A stretch of DNA of 64,000 nt from CAYRTD01 sp964528675 (lineage in GTDB: Bacteria > Bacteroidota > Bacteroidia > Bacteroidales > GCA-2748055). The notes beneath the pieces are model-generated. The model made no database searches, was not told the DNA's origin, and saw only the letters and a list, made by a program, of their open reading frames with translations. Position 1 is the stretch's first letter. Every line of letters begins with the position of its first letter. The stretch lies in assembly GCA_964528675.1 (NCBI GenBank), contig CAZGTU010000010.1, positions 24,130 through 88,129 of the forward strand. The letters run 5' to 3'. The position numbers and the translations under genes are program-made. Of this stretch, positions 19,465-28,401 are shown piece by piece.

Positions 19465-20634
19465 TTAAATTTTTGTGTCTTTGGGTTTTGTCTTTGTAGC
19501 ATAATAAGTCGCAAAAGCAATATAAGTCATACAGATAATCAAAACAAAAATACTGGATGCTATTCCAAACAAATCACTCATAGCTCCCATCAAAGGAGGT
19601 ATGAAAGCACCGCCGGCTACTGAAAGGATGATCAGACTCGACAATTCATTGGCATATTTAGGCATGCGGTTAATGATGATAGCAAAGAATACCGGAAAAG
19701 TGTTGGAAAACCCAAGTCCGGCAACGAATATCAAAATACGTGTTACAATCAGGTCTTCGGATAATAAAATACCTATCAGACCGACAAAGGTAAGAACCAC
19801 ACTTACAGTCAGGAACCAGTAAGTATCAATCTTCCTTAAAAAAACTCCTCCCAGGAATCGACCTATCATAAGTGAAAAGAAATATATTGATATCCCCAGG
19901 CTTGCCGATTCGAGTGATATGGTAAATTTCTTTTGAAGGAATATGGCAATATTGGAGTTCATTCCCACATCAAATCCCACAAGCAGGAAAGTTCCGATAA
20001 TCATAACCACCACGAAAGGTTTTTTGAATAATGCCAGCACACTTCCAAAAGTTGCGGGTTCTTTTTCCGGTTTGGTTTCTTCAATTTTAACTGAAAACAA
20101 CCAGGCACTGGAAAGAATCGAAATAACTGCATAAATGGGAAATACCAGCTTCCAGTCTCCTGTATATTTTGCAAGGGCAGCCGTAATGATTGGTCCCAGC
20201 ATGGAAGCAATTGCTTTCACAAACTGGGAAAGACTCAGGTTGGCTGCTTCATTTTGTTTGACAGAAACATCCAGTAAAAGCGGGTTGGCAGAAACCTGTA
20301 AAATTGTGTTCCCGATTCCAAGCACCATAAAGCCAATCAAAGCACTCAGATAACTGTAATGAATAAAAGGAAGAATGACCCCCAGAGCAGTGATGCTCAT
20401 TCCAATAATTACAGTTATTTTTTTTCCGTTACGGTCCTGAAATATACCTGTAGGTATGGATATCAATGCAAACCACAGGAAAACCATTGCAGGCAATAGC
20501 TGGGCAACGGTATCGGATAACTGAAAGTCGTCCCTGACATAAGCTGTAGCAACACCTACCAGGTCGACAAAGCCCATAACATAAAATGAAATAAATACAG
20601 GCAGAAGAATTTTTAGCGAATTTTGTTTTTTCAT
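19465..20634 (-). CDS. MFS sugar transporter (FucP/GlcP-like)
   Basis: The 389-residue protein is highly hydrophobic with about twelve membrane segments. Features such as FISFYVMGFVDLVGVATAYV, FQDRNGKKITV (the loop 2-3 motif) and GNTILQVSANPLLLDVSV are typical of the fucose/glucose/galactose-type sugar:proton symporters of Bacteroidota. ATG at 20634 is preferred to the upstream one at 20676 because the latter would overlap the isomerase gene and adds a non-hydrophobic tail. It presumably carries the released monosaccharide from periplasm to cytoplasm, directly before the ROK kinase. The 22-base gap to the isomerase gene indicates cotranscription. Confidence 0.9.
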   Translation of the reverse strand: MKKQNSLKILLPVFISFYVMGFVDLVGVATAYVRDDFQLSDTVAQLLPAMVFLWFALISIPTGIFQDRNGKKITVIIGMSITALGVILPFIHYSYLSALIGFMVLGIGNTILQVSANPLLLDVSVKQNEAANLSLSQFVKAIASMLGPIITAALAKYTGDWKLVFPIYAVISILSSAWLFSVKIEETKPEKEPATFGSVLALFKKPFVVVMIIGTFLLVGFDVGMNSNIAIFLQKKFTISLESASLGISIYFFSLMIGRFLGGVFLRKIDTYWFLTVSVVLTFVGLIGILLSEDLIVTRILIFVAGLGFSNTFPVFFAIIINRMPKYANELSSLIILSVAGGAFIPPLMGAMSDLFGIASSIFVLIICMTYIAFATYYATKTKPKDTKI

Positions 20635-20656
20635 ATAATCTTTAAAAAAATGAATA

Positions 20657-22423
20657 TTATGCATTCGATCTGACAAATGCTTTTACCGTTGCACATTTTT
20701 TCCCTTCAGAGAGACCATAAGGTCTGATGGTATATTCTCCAACTGCTGCAGGAACAATGAAGGTCTCTGCATAATGAATATGGACAGGATCGAATGTATT
20801 CTCCGGACTCTCAACAACAATTTCCTCACCCTCCACCAGGGTAATTACATTCACTCCCTTATTGGTATTATGAGAAACTTTTCCTGTAAACCAGTGTCGG
20901 CGGGTTTCAATAAATTCCCTTTCATGAAGCCCTGTTTTTTCTTCGGTCCAATCCTCTCCTTCGGCTATTTTTTCAACCTTTGGAATTAAATTTTGTCTTG
21001 TCCATTCCGTGGTTCTGTCCCATTGAATATTGTTCAAACCATGATCCACATTTATGGGTCTGGGCTTTCCATCCAGGTTTTTTCTTCCCCAGTCATAAAG
21101 TTTGAAGGTGAAAATATACGGTGTAGCACTTATTTCAAGCACCATACTATTTTTCCCGGAACAATGAATGGTACCTGCAGGAATAAGGAAATGATCATGT
21201 TTTTTTGCCGGCCAGTTTTCCACATATAAGGAAGGATCGAAAGGTACACCCTCTTTTTCAGCTATCCTGAGCTCTGTTTCCATCTTCTCCCTGTCCACAC
21301 CTTCTTTTAAACCAAGATATACAGAACCATCGGCATCAGCATCCATCAGGTAATAGCTCTCATCCTGTGTATAATGCATGCCAAAATTTTCCTGGATATA
21401 CTCGGTGAGCGGATGTACCTGCAAGCTGAGATTTCCCCCGTCCATGGTATCCAGAAAGTCGAAACGGATGGGAAATTCATCACCAAAGCGTCCGTAAACG
21501 GCAGGACCAAGAAGATTTACAGTTTGAAAGAATACCACATTTATGGCCGGTATCTCTACTTTTGTTTCTCCGAATTTCAGCAATAAACTGTTTTCTTCGG
21601 GAACACAGTTAAAACACCAGGCATAATTTTGCTCTTCCCTGTTAAGATCAAAATTATCTTTCATCCATTGACCTCCCCACGGGCCGGGATCGAAAAAGGG
21701 AACCACACTGAATGGCTGATGTGCAGCCTTACGAATTCCCTCCATTACCGCACGCGAAGAGGCAAGTTTTGGATGATTTTCGTCATTGGTATCCAGAACA
21801 TAATCCCATTTGTGAACGGTTTTTTTCTTCAACCGGTCACAAACCCTCCAGTCTACAAAAAAACCTCTTTTATATTTAAATTCGGCACTTTCTGTCTTAT
21901 TTGAAATACCCAGGTTGTCGACAAGATTTTGCCGCATTCTCCTTTGAATTTCCCATCGGGCCATATCCGCATAAATCATCAAATCTGCTTCACTCCAGAT
22001 CAATGAAGCTCCATATCCAAAAACCAGAATATTGGTATCATGTGTGTTTGCGATTTTTTTCTGCATTTGTGCCACCTTCACCTTATCCAGAAAATCGACC
22101 ATATTCAACCGCGTCATGTATCCAAATACTCGATCATCAGTTACATCCGGATAAGTTATCTCCCGAATAGAGTCTTCATCTTTAAAAACATCTGAAGTAT
22201 CCAGAAGAACACCGGGTTGAAGCTTCTCCTCAAATTTAGTTTTAAGCTCATCAAGGAACACTCCCTGGTAAGTTTCCACCACAGTAATCTTCGGACGAGA
22301 ATCTTTATTAACCAGAAAACGATTAAGCTCCTTAGCTATAGCCTCCCAGCCTTCAAAACATTCATTCTCACTTTTCTTTACTTCTACAAAAGGTTCTTTA
22401 TTAAAATTCCCGGCAAACTTCAT
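20657..22423 (-). CDS. long class I mannose-6-phosphate isomerase with N-terminal extra domain
   Basis: The 588-residue protein is much longer than ordinary ManA (about 300-390). Residues about 1-230 form an extra domain reminiscent of nucleoside-kinase-like proteins (ITVVETYQGVFLDEL, TDDRVFGYMTRLNMVDF, NILVFGYGASLIW, YKRGFFVDWRVCDRLK) with no Walker A motif in this copy. From about 230 the cupin isomerase region shows GGQW, RFDFLDTMDGGNLSLQVHP (zinc ligands Gln and His), FLIPAGTIHCSG and LEISATPYIFTFKLYDWGR. It should interconvert mannose-6-phosphate and fructose-6-phosphate in the cytoplasm. Its place directly after susD and before the permease and kinase genes is the strongest indication that mannose is the sugar being used. 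Confidence 0.85.
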   Translation of the reverse strand: MKFAGNFNKEPFVEVKKSENECFEGWEAIAKELNRFLVNKDSRPKITVVETYQGVFLDELKTKFEEKLQPGVLLDTSDVFKDEDSIREITYPDVTDDRVFGYMTRLNMVDFLDKVKVAQMQKKIANTHDTNILVFGYGASLIWSEADLMIYADMARWEIQRRMRQNLVDNLGISNKTESAEFKYKRGFFVDWRVCDRLKKKTVHKWDYVLDTNDENHPKLASSRAVMEGIRKAAHQPFSVVPFFDPGPWGGQWMKDNFDLNREEQNYAWCFNCVPEENSLLLKFGETKVEIPAINVVFFQTVNLLGPAVYGRFGDEFPIRFDFLDTMDGGNLSLQVHPLTEYIQENFGMHYTQDESYYLMDADADGSVYLGLKEGVDREKMETELRIAEKEGVPFDPSLYVENWPAKKHDHFLIPAGTIHCSGKNSMVLEISATPYIFTFKLYDWGRKNLDGKPRPINVDHGLNNIQWDRTTEWTRQNLIPKVEKIAEGEDWTEEKTGLHEREFIETRRHWFTGKVSHNTNKGVNVITLVEGEEIVVESPENTFDPVHIHYAETFIVPAAVGEYTIRPYGLSEGKKCATVKAFVRSNA

Positions 22424-22435
22424 TAGTTATTTTTA

Positions 22436-23875
22436 TTATTGATAATTATCATTCTGAACCAATTCAGGATTAATATCCAATTCTCTCTGTGGGATCGGGA
22501 AAACATAATTATGAGGCTCTGGATTGGCCTTTTCTCCTTTTGCCCGATTCACATATTCAATAAGATTTCCTGTTCTCACCAGATCAAACCAGCGATGTCC
22601 TTCATTTACTGTTTCCGTGCGTTTTTCCTTCAGCACGGCATCTTTGAATTCTTCGTAGTTTAAATCGCTCAGATCGGGTAAAACACCCTCAACCCCGTTA
22701 CGGGCTCTTTCTCTTATCCTGTTGACAGCATCATAAGCTTCCTGGGTTGGTCCGTTATTAGCCTCATTCAAGGCTTCAGCATAAATAAGAAGAATTTCAG
22801 AGTACCTCATTACGGGAAAATTGGCTCCCGATTCGCCGGTTTCAGAAGCTTCGTAAGTGTCCTGATCCCAGTGCTTCCAGATATGAGGATCGAAAGTGTT
22901 ATTTCCAAAATAGAAATACTCATCAAAGAAAGTGACCTCATAGCGATAATCTCCCTCTTCAAAGCTGTTCAACAGATCCTCGGTGGGGAGTATAATTCCT
23001 ACTCCTGCAGGAAAGGCATAAATGGAAGGAAGGCCGCTGATCACTATCTGATTGTTTTCAGAATTCTGACCGGAAAAAAACTGAACCTCAAAGATCGATT
23101 CTTTCCCGTTCTTATTGGCTTCCCTGAAATTATCCTTATAATCATCCCAAAGATCATATACACCCAGATCCATTACCTGCCTGGCCTTATCTGCAGCCTC
23201 CTGCCATTGGCCGATAGTGAGATAAACCTTTGCAAGAGTTCCCATCGCTGCACCTTTTGTGGCTCTTCCTTTATTTGCCCCCGAATATGTTGCAGGAAGC
23301 ACTTTTTCAGCATCCAGCAGGTCATTGGTGATTTGCCGGTACACAACTCCCTCATCCCGACGGGGAACAAGATACTCATCAATGTCTGTCTCAACTTCAA
23401 GAATAAGAGGTACATCTCCGAAAAGCCTTACCAGGTTAAAATAACTTAAAGCACGCAAGAATTTAGCCTCCCCGATCAGCCGGTTTTTCAAGGTCTCATC
23501 CATATTAATCGGAGGGATTCTGCTAATAGCAAGATTTGCCCGGCTGATCACCTGGTACGAAGTACGCCAGATTCCCTCAAGATAATTGTTCGTGGGTTGA
23601 AGGGTATATTGATCGAATTCCCGTGCATTCGGATCATTCCAGGTAGAAGAGGCATCGCAATCATCCGAGGCAATGTCCTGGATAAGCCAGAACCTTGACC
23701 TGTAGAGATCCACATCTCCAAGAGCATCATAGACACCTGTCACTGAATTTATGGCATCGTTTTCATTCTGGAAGAAATTTTCAAGCGTAATTTTATCCTT
23801 TACCTGATAATCAAGGTTTTCCTCACAGGCTGTAAAGAATGTTAGGATAATTATATAGAAAATAAATTTTTTCAT
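22436..23875 (-). CDS. SusD/RagB-family glycan-binding lipoprotein
   Basis: The 479-residue product has a lipobox FFTAC (Cys17) followed by an acidic stretch (EENLD) that favours surface export. SusD/RagB features are clear: FFQNENDAINSVTGVYDALGD at the N terminus, a TPR-like region with EAKFLRALSYFNLVRLFGDVPLI, and the C-terminal signature RYSEILLIYAEALNEAN followed by EKRTETVNEGHRWFDLVRTG. It would cap the SusC barrel and bind oligosaccharide at the cell surface. It follows susC by 21 bases and precedes the isomerase gene by 12, so all are one transcript. Confidence 0.95.
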   Translation of the reverse strand: MKKFIFYIIILTFFTACEENLDYQVKDKITLENFFQNENDAINSVTGVYDALGDVDLYRSRFWLIQDIASDDCDASSTWNDPNAREFDQYTLQPTNNYLEGIWRTSYQVISRANLAISRIPPINMDETLKNRLIGEAKFLRALSYFNLVRLFGDVPLILEVETDIDEYLVPRRDEGVVYRQITNDLLDAEKVLPATYSGANKGRATKGAAMGTLAKVYLTIGQWQEAADKARQVMDLGVYDLWDDYKDNFREANKNGKESIFEVQFFSGQNSENNQIVISGLPSIYAFPAGVGIILPTEDLLNSFEEGDYRYEVTFFDEYFYFGNNTFDPHIWKHWDQDTYEASETGESGANFPVMRYSEILLIYAEALNEANNGPTQEAYDAVNRIRERARNGVEGVLPDLSDLNYEEFKDAVLKEKRTETVNEGHRWFDLVRTGNLIEYVNRAKGEKANPEPHNYVFPIPQRELDINPELVQNDNYQ

Positions 23876-23896
23876 GATTGAATAAATTTCATGGTT

Positions 23897-26800
23897 TTAA
23901 AAATCGATATTAAGCCCTATGAGATATGTTTTTGCAGAAGGATAGCCTCCAAGATCATATCCCTGCCGTATATTTGATGCGCCGAATCTTCCAACCTCCG
24001 GATCAAAGCCCGAATAATCAGTGAAAGTCAGCAGGTTTTTACCAGATACATATACTTTAATGCCCTGCAAACCAGCACTTCTTACAATTTTTGCAGGAAG
24101 ATCATAACCGATCGTCATTACCTGAAGCCTGATATAAGAACCATCTTCAAGATAGCGATCAGACATTCTCAAATAATCAGCATTCCGGTTGGCACGCGGA
24201 TATACATCAGAGGGATTTTCAGGCGTCCACCGGTTCAACATTCCAATAGATGAGTTGGATAAACCATTTCCTGACTCAAGCTCAAAACGGTTGGAATTGA
24301 GTATGTCATTTCCATGCACTCCATGAAAATAAAAACTAAACTCCAGCCCTTTCCAGGAAAGGGTATTATTTAAACTCCAGAAAAAATCAGGCTGAGCATG
24401 TCCGATAATTTTCCGGTCAGCAGCATCAATCCGGTCATCCTCATTCAGATCCACATACTTGAAATCTCCGGGTCTTGCACCATATAGGGCAGCCTCATCA
24501 GCTTCATCCAGTTGCCATATTCCATCCGATACCAGGCCATAGAAACTCCCGAGTTCTTCACCCTCATCAATTACCGCCCAGTTACCAATCTTTAATTTAT
24601 AGGCATCGTCACTGATATAGGTAGCATCATTATTGTTCAGATCCAAAATTTCACTTTTGTTAAAACTGATGCTGAAATCAGATGTCCAGTTAAAAGCTCC
24701 CTGGAAATTAACAGTATTGGCTGTGAACTCAAACCCTCTGTTCACCATAGATCCAACATTGATCAATGCATTAGAAAAACCGGAAGTAAACGGTACTTCA
24801 GCAAAATAAAGCATATCGTAAGTATACTTATTGTAATAGTCCGAAACGAAGGAAACCCTTCCGTTAAACAGGGCCAGATCAATACCTACGTCGAGCTGAC
24901 GGGTTGTTTCCCAGCGTAAATCATCATTGCCCACTCTTTCCTGCACATAACCGGTAAAAGGTCCGTTATCATTGAAGTAATAATCAACAGCAGTCATGGT
25001 GGGAATGAAACGATAATTGGGAATTGCGTCATTTCCACTGGTGCCCAGGCTTGCCCTTATTTTCATGTTATAGATAAAATCAAGATTTTCCATGAAAGGT
25101 TCTGAGCTTATTCTCCAGGCAAGTGCAGCCGATGGAAAATGACCGAATTTATTATTGGGGCCAAACTTTGAGGATCCATCAATCCGGTATGTTAAAGTTG
25201 CAAGATACTTGCTTGAATAACTGTAATTCACGCGGCTCAAATAGGAAACCAGGGCTTCTTCCCTGAAAGCAGTCATAATATTGGGCATATTCTGACCTTC
25301 AGAGATTCCGTAATGTCCAAGTCTGTCACTTGGAAAGCCCGTAACAACATCAATAAATGTCCGGGAATCCTTACGCTGATAGGTAAATCCTGCCAGTGCA
25401 TTGATTTCATGAGCATCTCCAAATATTTTAGTATAATTCAGTGTATTCTCATTTAGAAATATCCACTGATCTCCGGTAAGAAATCTGGACTGTCCGTCAT
25501 TAAATGAACCGGAATAAGTATATGAAGGATTGTAATAATCCTGGTTATTTCTGTACTGGTCAAGGCCCAGAGACACTTTTAGATCAAGGCCTTCAAATAT
25601 CCTGTAATTCCCGTAAACATTTCCAACCAGTTTTATAACATTATCCTTTGCTGTCACATCTCTGGTGACTGCAACAGGATTATCGAGCCATGCATCTGCA
25701 TAGGGATCTCTTAAGGTATACTGACCTGTGGAATCCCTGATTGAAAGCACCGGACTCATTGTTAAAGAAGTGTTCACCACTCCCGGGAAAAATCCAGCCT
25801 GTGTAGAAGATCCCACAATATTGGCATCGGTGCGGTTTATTGTCAGATTTGTTCCGACCTTTAAGCTTTCACTAACATTATGATCCAGGTTGGTTCTAAA
25901 AGAAAACCTTCTGAAATCGGATCCAATAATAATTCCTTCCTGGTTAAAATAGTTTCCAGAAAGAGCATACTGAGTTTTCTCCGTTCCACCTGAAACAGAA
26001 AGCTGGTAGTTTTGTGTGGGAGCTACCCTGTAGATATTTTCCTGCCAGTCAGTGCCTTCGCCTAATGATTCCGGATCTGAAAATGTCGGGGTATAAGTTC
26101 TTCCCTGTTCTTCCGCAGCATTTTGACCTGCTTCATCGTAGAGAATCGCGTACTGCGTAGCATTCATTACTTCAATCTTTTTAGCAATTTCCTGTATGCC
26201 ATAATAAGCTTCAAAACGAACCCTGTCTGTATTCGCCACACCTCTTTTGGTAGTGATAAGTACAACACCGTTCGCTCCTTTAGCTCCGTATATTGAGGTA
26301 GCTGATGCATCTTTTAGTATTTCAATCGATTCAATATCATTAGGGTTAAGAGAACTAAGGGCATTGATAGAAGGTGCACTCAAATATGAAAGGTTTTCAC
26401 TGGCATTTACCTGCATTCCATCAATTATATATAGCGGCTCATTCCCTGAGTAAATCGAACTTCCACCTCTAACACGGAAAAGGGTATTTCCACCAGGTTG
26501 TGAAGAAACCTGCACTACCTGAACTCCTGCAATCCGTCCCTGTAAAGACTGGTCAAAAGAGGTCACAGGATTTTTACTGATCTCATCCACTTTAACACTT
26601 CCTACCGATCCGGTTAAATCACTCTTTTTAATACTCCCGTATCCTATAGCCACCACTTCTTCCAGACCAATAATGTCTTCTTCCATGGTGACATTGATCA
26701 CAGATCTTCCTTCAATTGCCACCTCCTTTGTTTTCATGCCAACAAAAGAAAACACCAGATGAGTGGCATCAGGACTTACAGATATACTGTATTCTCCCTC

Positions 26801-27025
26801 TGTGTTTGTAATGGTTCCGTTCTGCGTACCCTTCTCAATTACACTTATGCCAGGTACCCCTTCAGTCTCTCCTTCGAGCACAACTGTTCCTGTAATTGTT
26901 CCGGATTCCTGTGCAACAAGACACTCTCCACTCAATAACCCCATCAACATTAAAATAAATAGATATACTAACTTGCCGGGAGATTTATGAGTAACTCTGC
27001 TATTTTTAAACCTTCTTAGATTCAT
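23897..27025 (-). CDS. SusC/RagA-family TonB-dependent outer-membrane transporter
   Basis: The 1042-residue protein begins with a signal sequence. A carboxypeptidase-D-like domain follows (SGTITGTVVLEGETEGVPG..., about 40-125), then the connecting segment EEVVAIGYGSIKKSDLTGSV, the plug domain (LQGRIAGVQVVQVSSQPGG, GGSSIYSGNEPLYIIDGMQV, ILKDASATSIYGAKGANGVVLITTK) and a long beta-barrel that ends in the aromatic YLIGLNIDF. It imports oligosaccharides across the outer membrane using TonB-ExbBD energy together with the adjacent SusD. Length and domain order are normal for the family, and no anti-sigma signalling (STN) domain is present at the N terminus, which agrees with regulation by the GntR protein rather than by an ECF sigma factor. 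Confidence 0.95.
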   Translation of the reverse strand: MNLRRFKNSRVTHKSPGKLVYLFILMLMGLLSGECLVAQESGTITGTVVLEGETEGVPGISVIEKGTQNGTITNTEGEYSISVSPDATHLVFSFVGMKTKEVAIEGRSVINVTMEEDIIGLEEVVAIGYGSIKKSDLTGSVGSVKVDEISKNPVTSFDQSLQGRIAGVQVVQVSSQPGGNTLFRVRGGSSIYSGNEPLYIIDGMQVNASENLSYLSAPSINALSSLNPNDIESIEILKDASATSIYGAKGANGVVLITTKRGVANTDRVRFEAYYGIQEIAKKIEVMNATQYAILYDEAGQNAAEEQGRTYTPTFSDPESLGEGTDWQENIYRVAPTQNYQLSVSGGTEKTQYALSGNYFNQEGIIIGSDFRRFSFRTNLDHNVSESLKVGTNLTINRTDANIVGSSTQAGFFPGVVNTSLTMSPVLSIRDSTGQYTLRDPYADAWLDNPVAVTRDVTAKDNVIKLVGNVYGNYRIFEGLDLKVSLGLDQYRNNQDYYNPSYTYSGSFNDGQSRFLTGDQWIFLNENTLNYTKIFGDAHEINALAGFTYQRKDSRTFIDVVTGFPSDRLGHYGISEGQNMPNIMTAFREEALVSYLSRVNYSYSSKYLATLTYRIDGSSKFGPNNKFGHFPSAALAWRISSEPFMENLDFIYNMKIRASLGTSGNDAIPNYRFIPTMTAVDYYFNDNGPFTGYVQERVGNDDLRWETTRQLDVGIDLALFNGRVSFVSDYYNKYTYDMLYFAEVPFTSGFSNALINVGSMVNRGFEFTANTVNFQGAFNWTSDFSISFNKSEILDLNNNDATYISDDAYKLKIGNWAVIDEGEELGSFYGLVSDGIWQLDEADEAALYGARPGDFKYVDLNEDDRIDAADRKIIGHAQPDFFWSLNNTLSWKGLEFSFYFHGVHGNDILNSNRFELESGNGLSNSSIGMLNRWTPENPSDVYPRANRNADYLRMSDRYLEDGSYIRLQVMTIGYDLPAKIVRSAGLQGIKVYVSGKNLLTFTDYSGFDPEVGRFGASNIRQGYDLGGYPSAKTYLIGLNIDF

Positions 27026-27045
27026 ATGTTTACAGTATTAATCAA

Positions 27046-28398
27046 TTAATTTTTACTCTTGATAAATTTTAGTATCTCAGATCCATTCTCCATCTGAAGC
27101 CGGCAAAAATAAATGCCCGGAGCCAGATCTTTTAGATTCATATAATAAGTGTTATCACCGGGTGTCAGGTGAATATTTTTGGTGTGTATAATTACTCCCC
27201 TCACATCACTAATTTCCATACTTGCATTTTTAAATTCATCAACTCTTAGTGAAATATTTAACTTGTTTTTTACCGGGTTAGGGTAAATTGCCAGATCCAT
27301 TATCCCCCTGGTTTTTATTTCTTCTTTCCCCGATGTCCAGAAAGCAAAATCAATATTCATATAAGGCACTCTTATGAAACGTGGCCGGTAAATCTCTACA
27401 TTATCAAAAATTGAAAAGAAATCTCCGTTAACATTGTAGCTTACCAGCAATTCTCCTTTGCTATTAAACTGAGGATGAGCGTATGCATTATAGGTCCAGG
27501 TGTCTCCTTCCCGTTCAGGTGTTTCGTATATCATCCTTTGATTTTTCCAGGGGCCTGTCGGAGAATCGGAAGTAAAGGTGAATATTTTGGGAGAGGTCCA
27601 GACATCCTGAGTTAGCAGTATATATTTACCCATGAATTTTGTGACACTGTATTGCTGTGAAACCTGGAATGAGTTAATTCTTTTTGTATCCGATGGATCT
27701 GAACTCCATCCTTCTCCGGTAAAATATTCCCAGTTTTGATCCATTACTTCTCCCTTATCGGCACGGGCAACATGTGGATAGGCTATATTAATTTCAGGAT
27801 CATCATTTCTTCTTCCATAGATATAAATATATAATGAATCATCCAGGATCCTGTCTCCATAGAGAACATCGTTAATACCACTGGCATTTATTTCCACACT
27901 GTTAATAAATTCGAGCCCGGGATAGGAAAAATTTGCGATGTCATTTCCTGCATGTGCAAATTGAAATCCCGGAGGGCCATCAGGATCTTTCCTGAATTTG
28001 GCCACAAAAATACGAAGGGTGTCATTCTCAACAATTCCATGTTCAGGCCAGTACCAGGTGGAATCGGGATTTGGAGTGGTTATATAATCAGCAGGAACAG
28101 CTCTTGTTCCGCCATAAAGTGTTTGTAAATCATCTCCATCCTGTATTACGGCACTGTTACGGATAAATTCAGATCCCGGAACTATTGAATTGTCCTCATT
28201 TACTTCTCCAATGAAAGTATCCCCAAATAACCAGAGGGTCCTTCCATCAGGAAGGTATATGGAATAAGTGGCATCAGCAGCTATCCATCCGCCTATATCT
28301 CTTCTGAACTGATTATTAATGGCAGTATCAGGGTCAACAGCCAGCGATATTTCTGCTGTAAGTATTAAAAGCAGTAATATAAGATTCTTCAAATACAT
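27046..28398 (-). CDS. DUF4185/DUF5005-like propeller protein with C-terminal T9SS sorting domain
   Basis: The 450-residue product has a type I signal peptide (NLILLLLILTAEISLA). Its propeller region is homologous to the protein at 9689-10822; shared landmarks are GRTLWLFGDTFIGEVNEDN, RNSAVIQDGDDLQTLY and the late RPRFIRVP. Residues about 370-450 form a type A T9SS sorting domain (LAIYPNPVKNKLNIS, ISDVRGVIIHTK, LAPGIYFCRLQ, ending ILKFIKSKN), so the protein should be exported by the type IX machinery and attached to the surface or released. Only three bases separate it from lgt upstream, and 20 bases from susC downstream. The function of the propeller domain is unknown; glycan binding or hydrolysis outside the cell is a plausible inference. 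Confidence 0.8.
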   Translation of the reverse strand: MYLKNLILLLLILTAEISLAVDPDTAINNQFRRDIGGWIAADATYSIYLPDGRTLWLFGDTFIGEVNEDNSIVPGSEFIRNSAVIQDGDDLQTLYGGTRAVPADYITTPNPDSTWYWPEHGIVENDTLRIFVAKFRKDPDGPPGFQFAHAGNDIANFSYPGLEFINSVEINASGINDVLYGDRILDDSLYIYIYGRRNDDPEINIAYPHVARADKGEVMDQNWEYFTGEGWSSDPSDTKRINSFQVSQQYSVTKFMGKYILLTQDVWTSPKIFTFTSDSPTGPWKNQRMIYETPEREGDTWTYNAYAHPQFNSKGELLVSYNVNGDFFSIFDNVEIYRPRFIRVPYMNIDFAFWTSGKEEIKTRGIMDLAIYPNPVKNKLNISLRVDEFKNASMEISDVRGVIIHTKNIHLTPGDNTYYMNLKDLAPGIYFCRLQMENGSEILKFIKSKN

Positions 28399-28401
28399 AT
28401 T

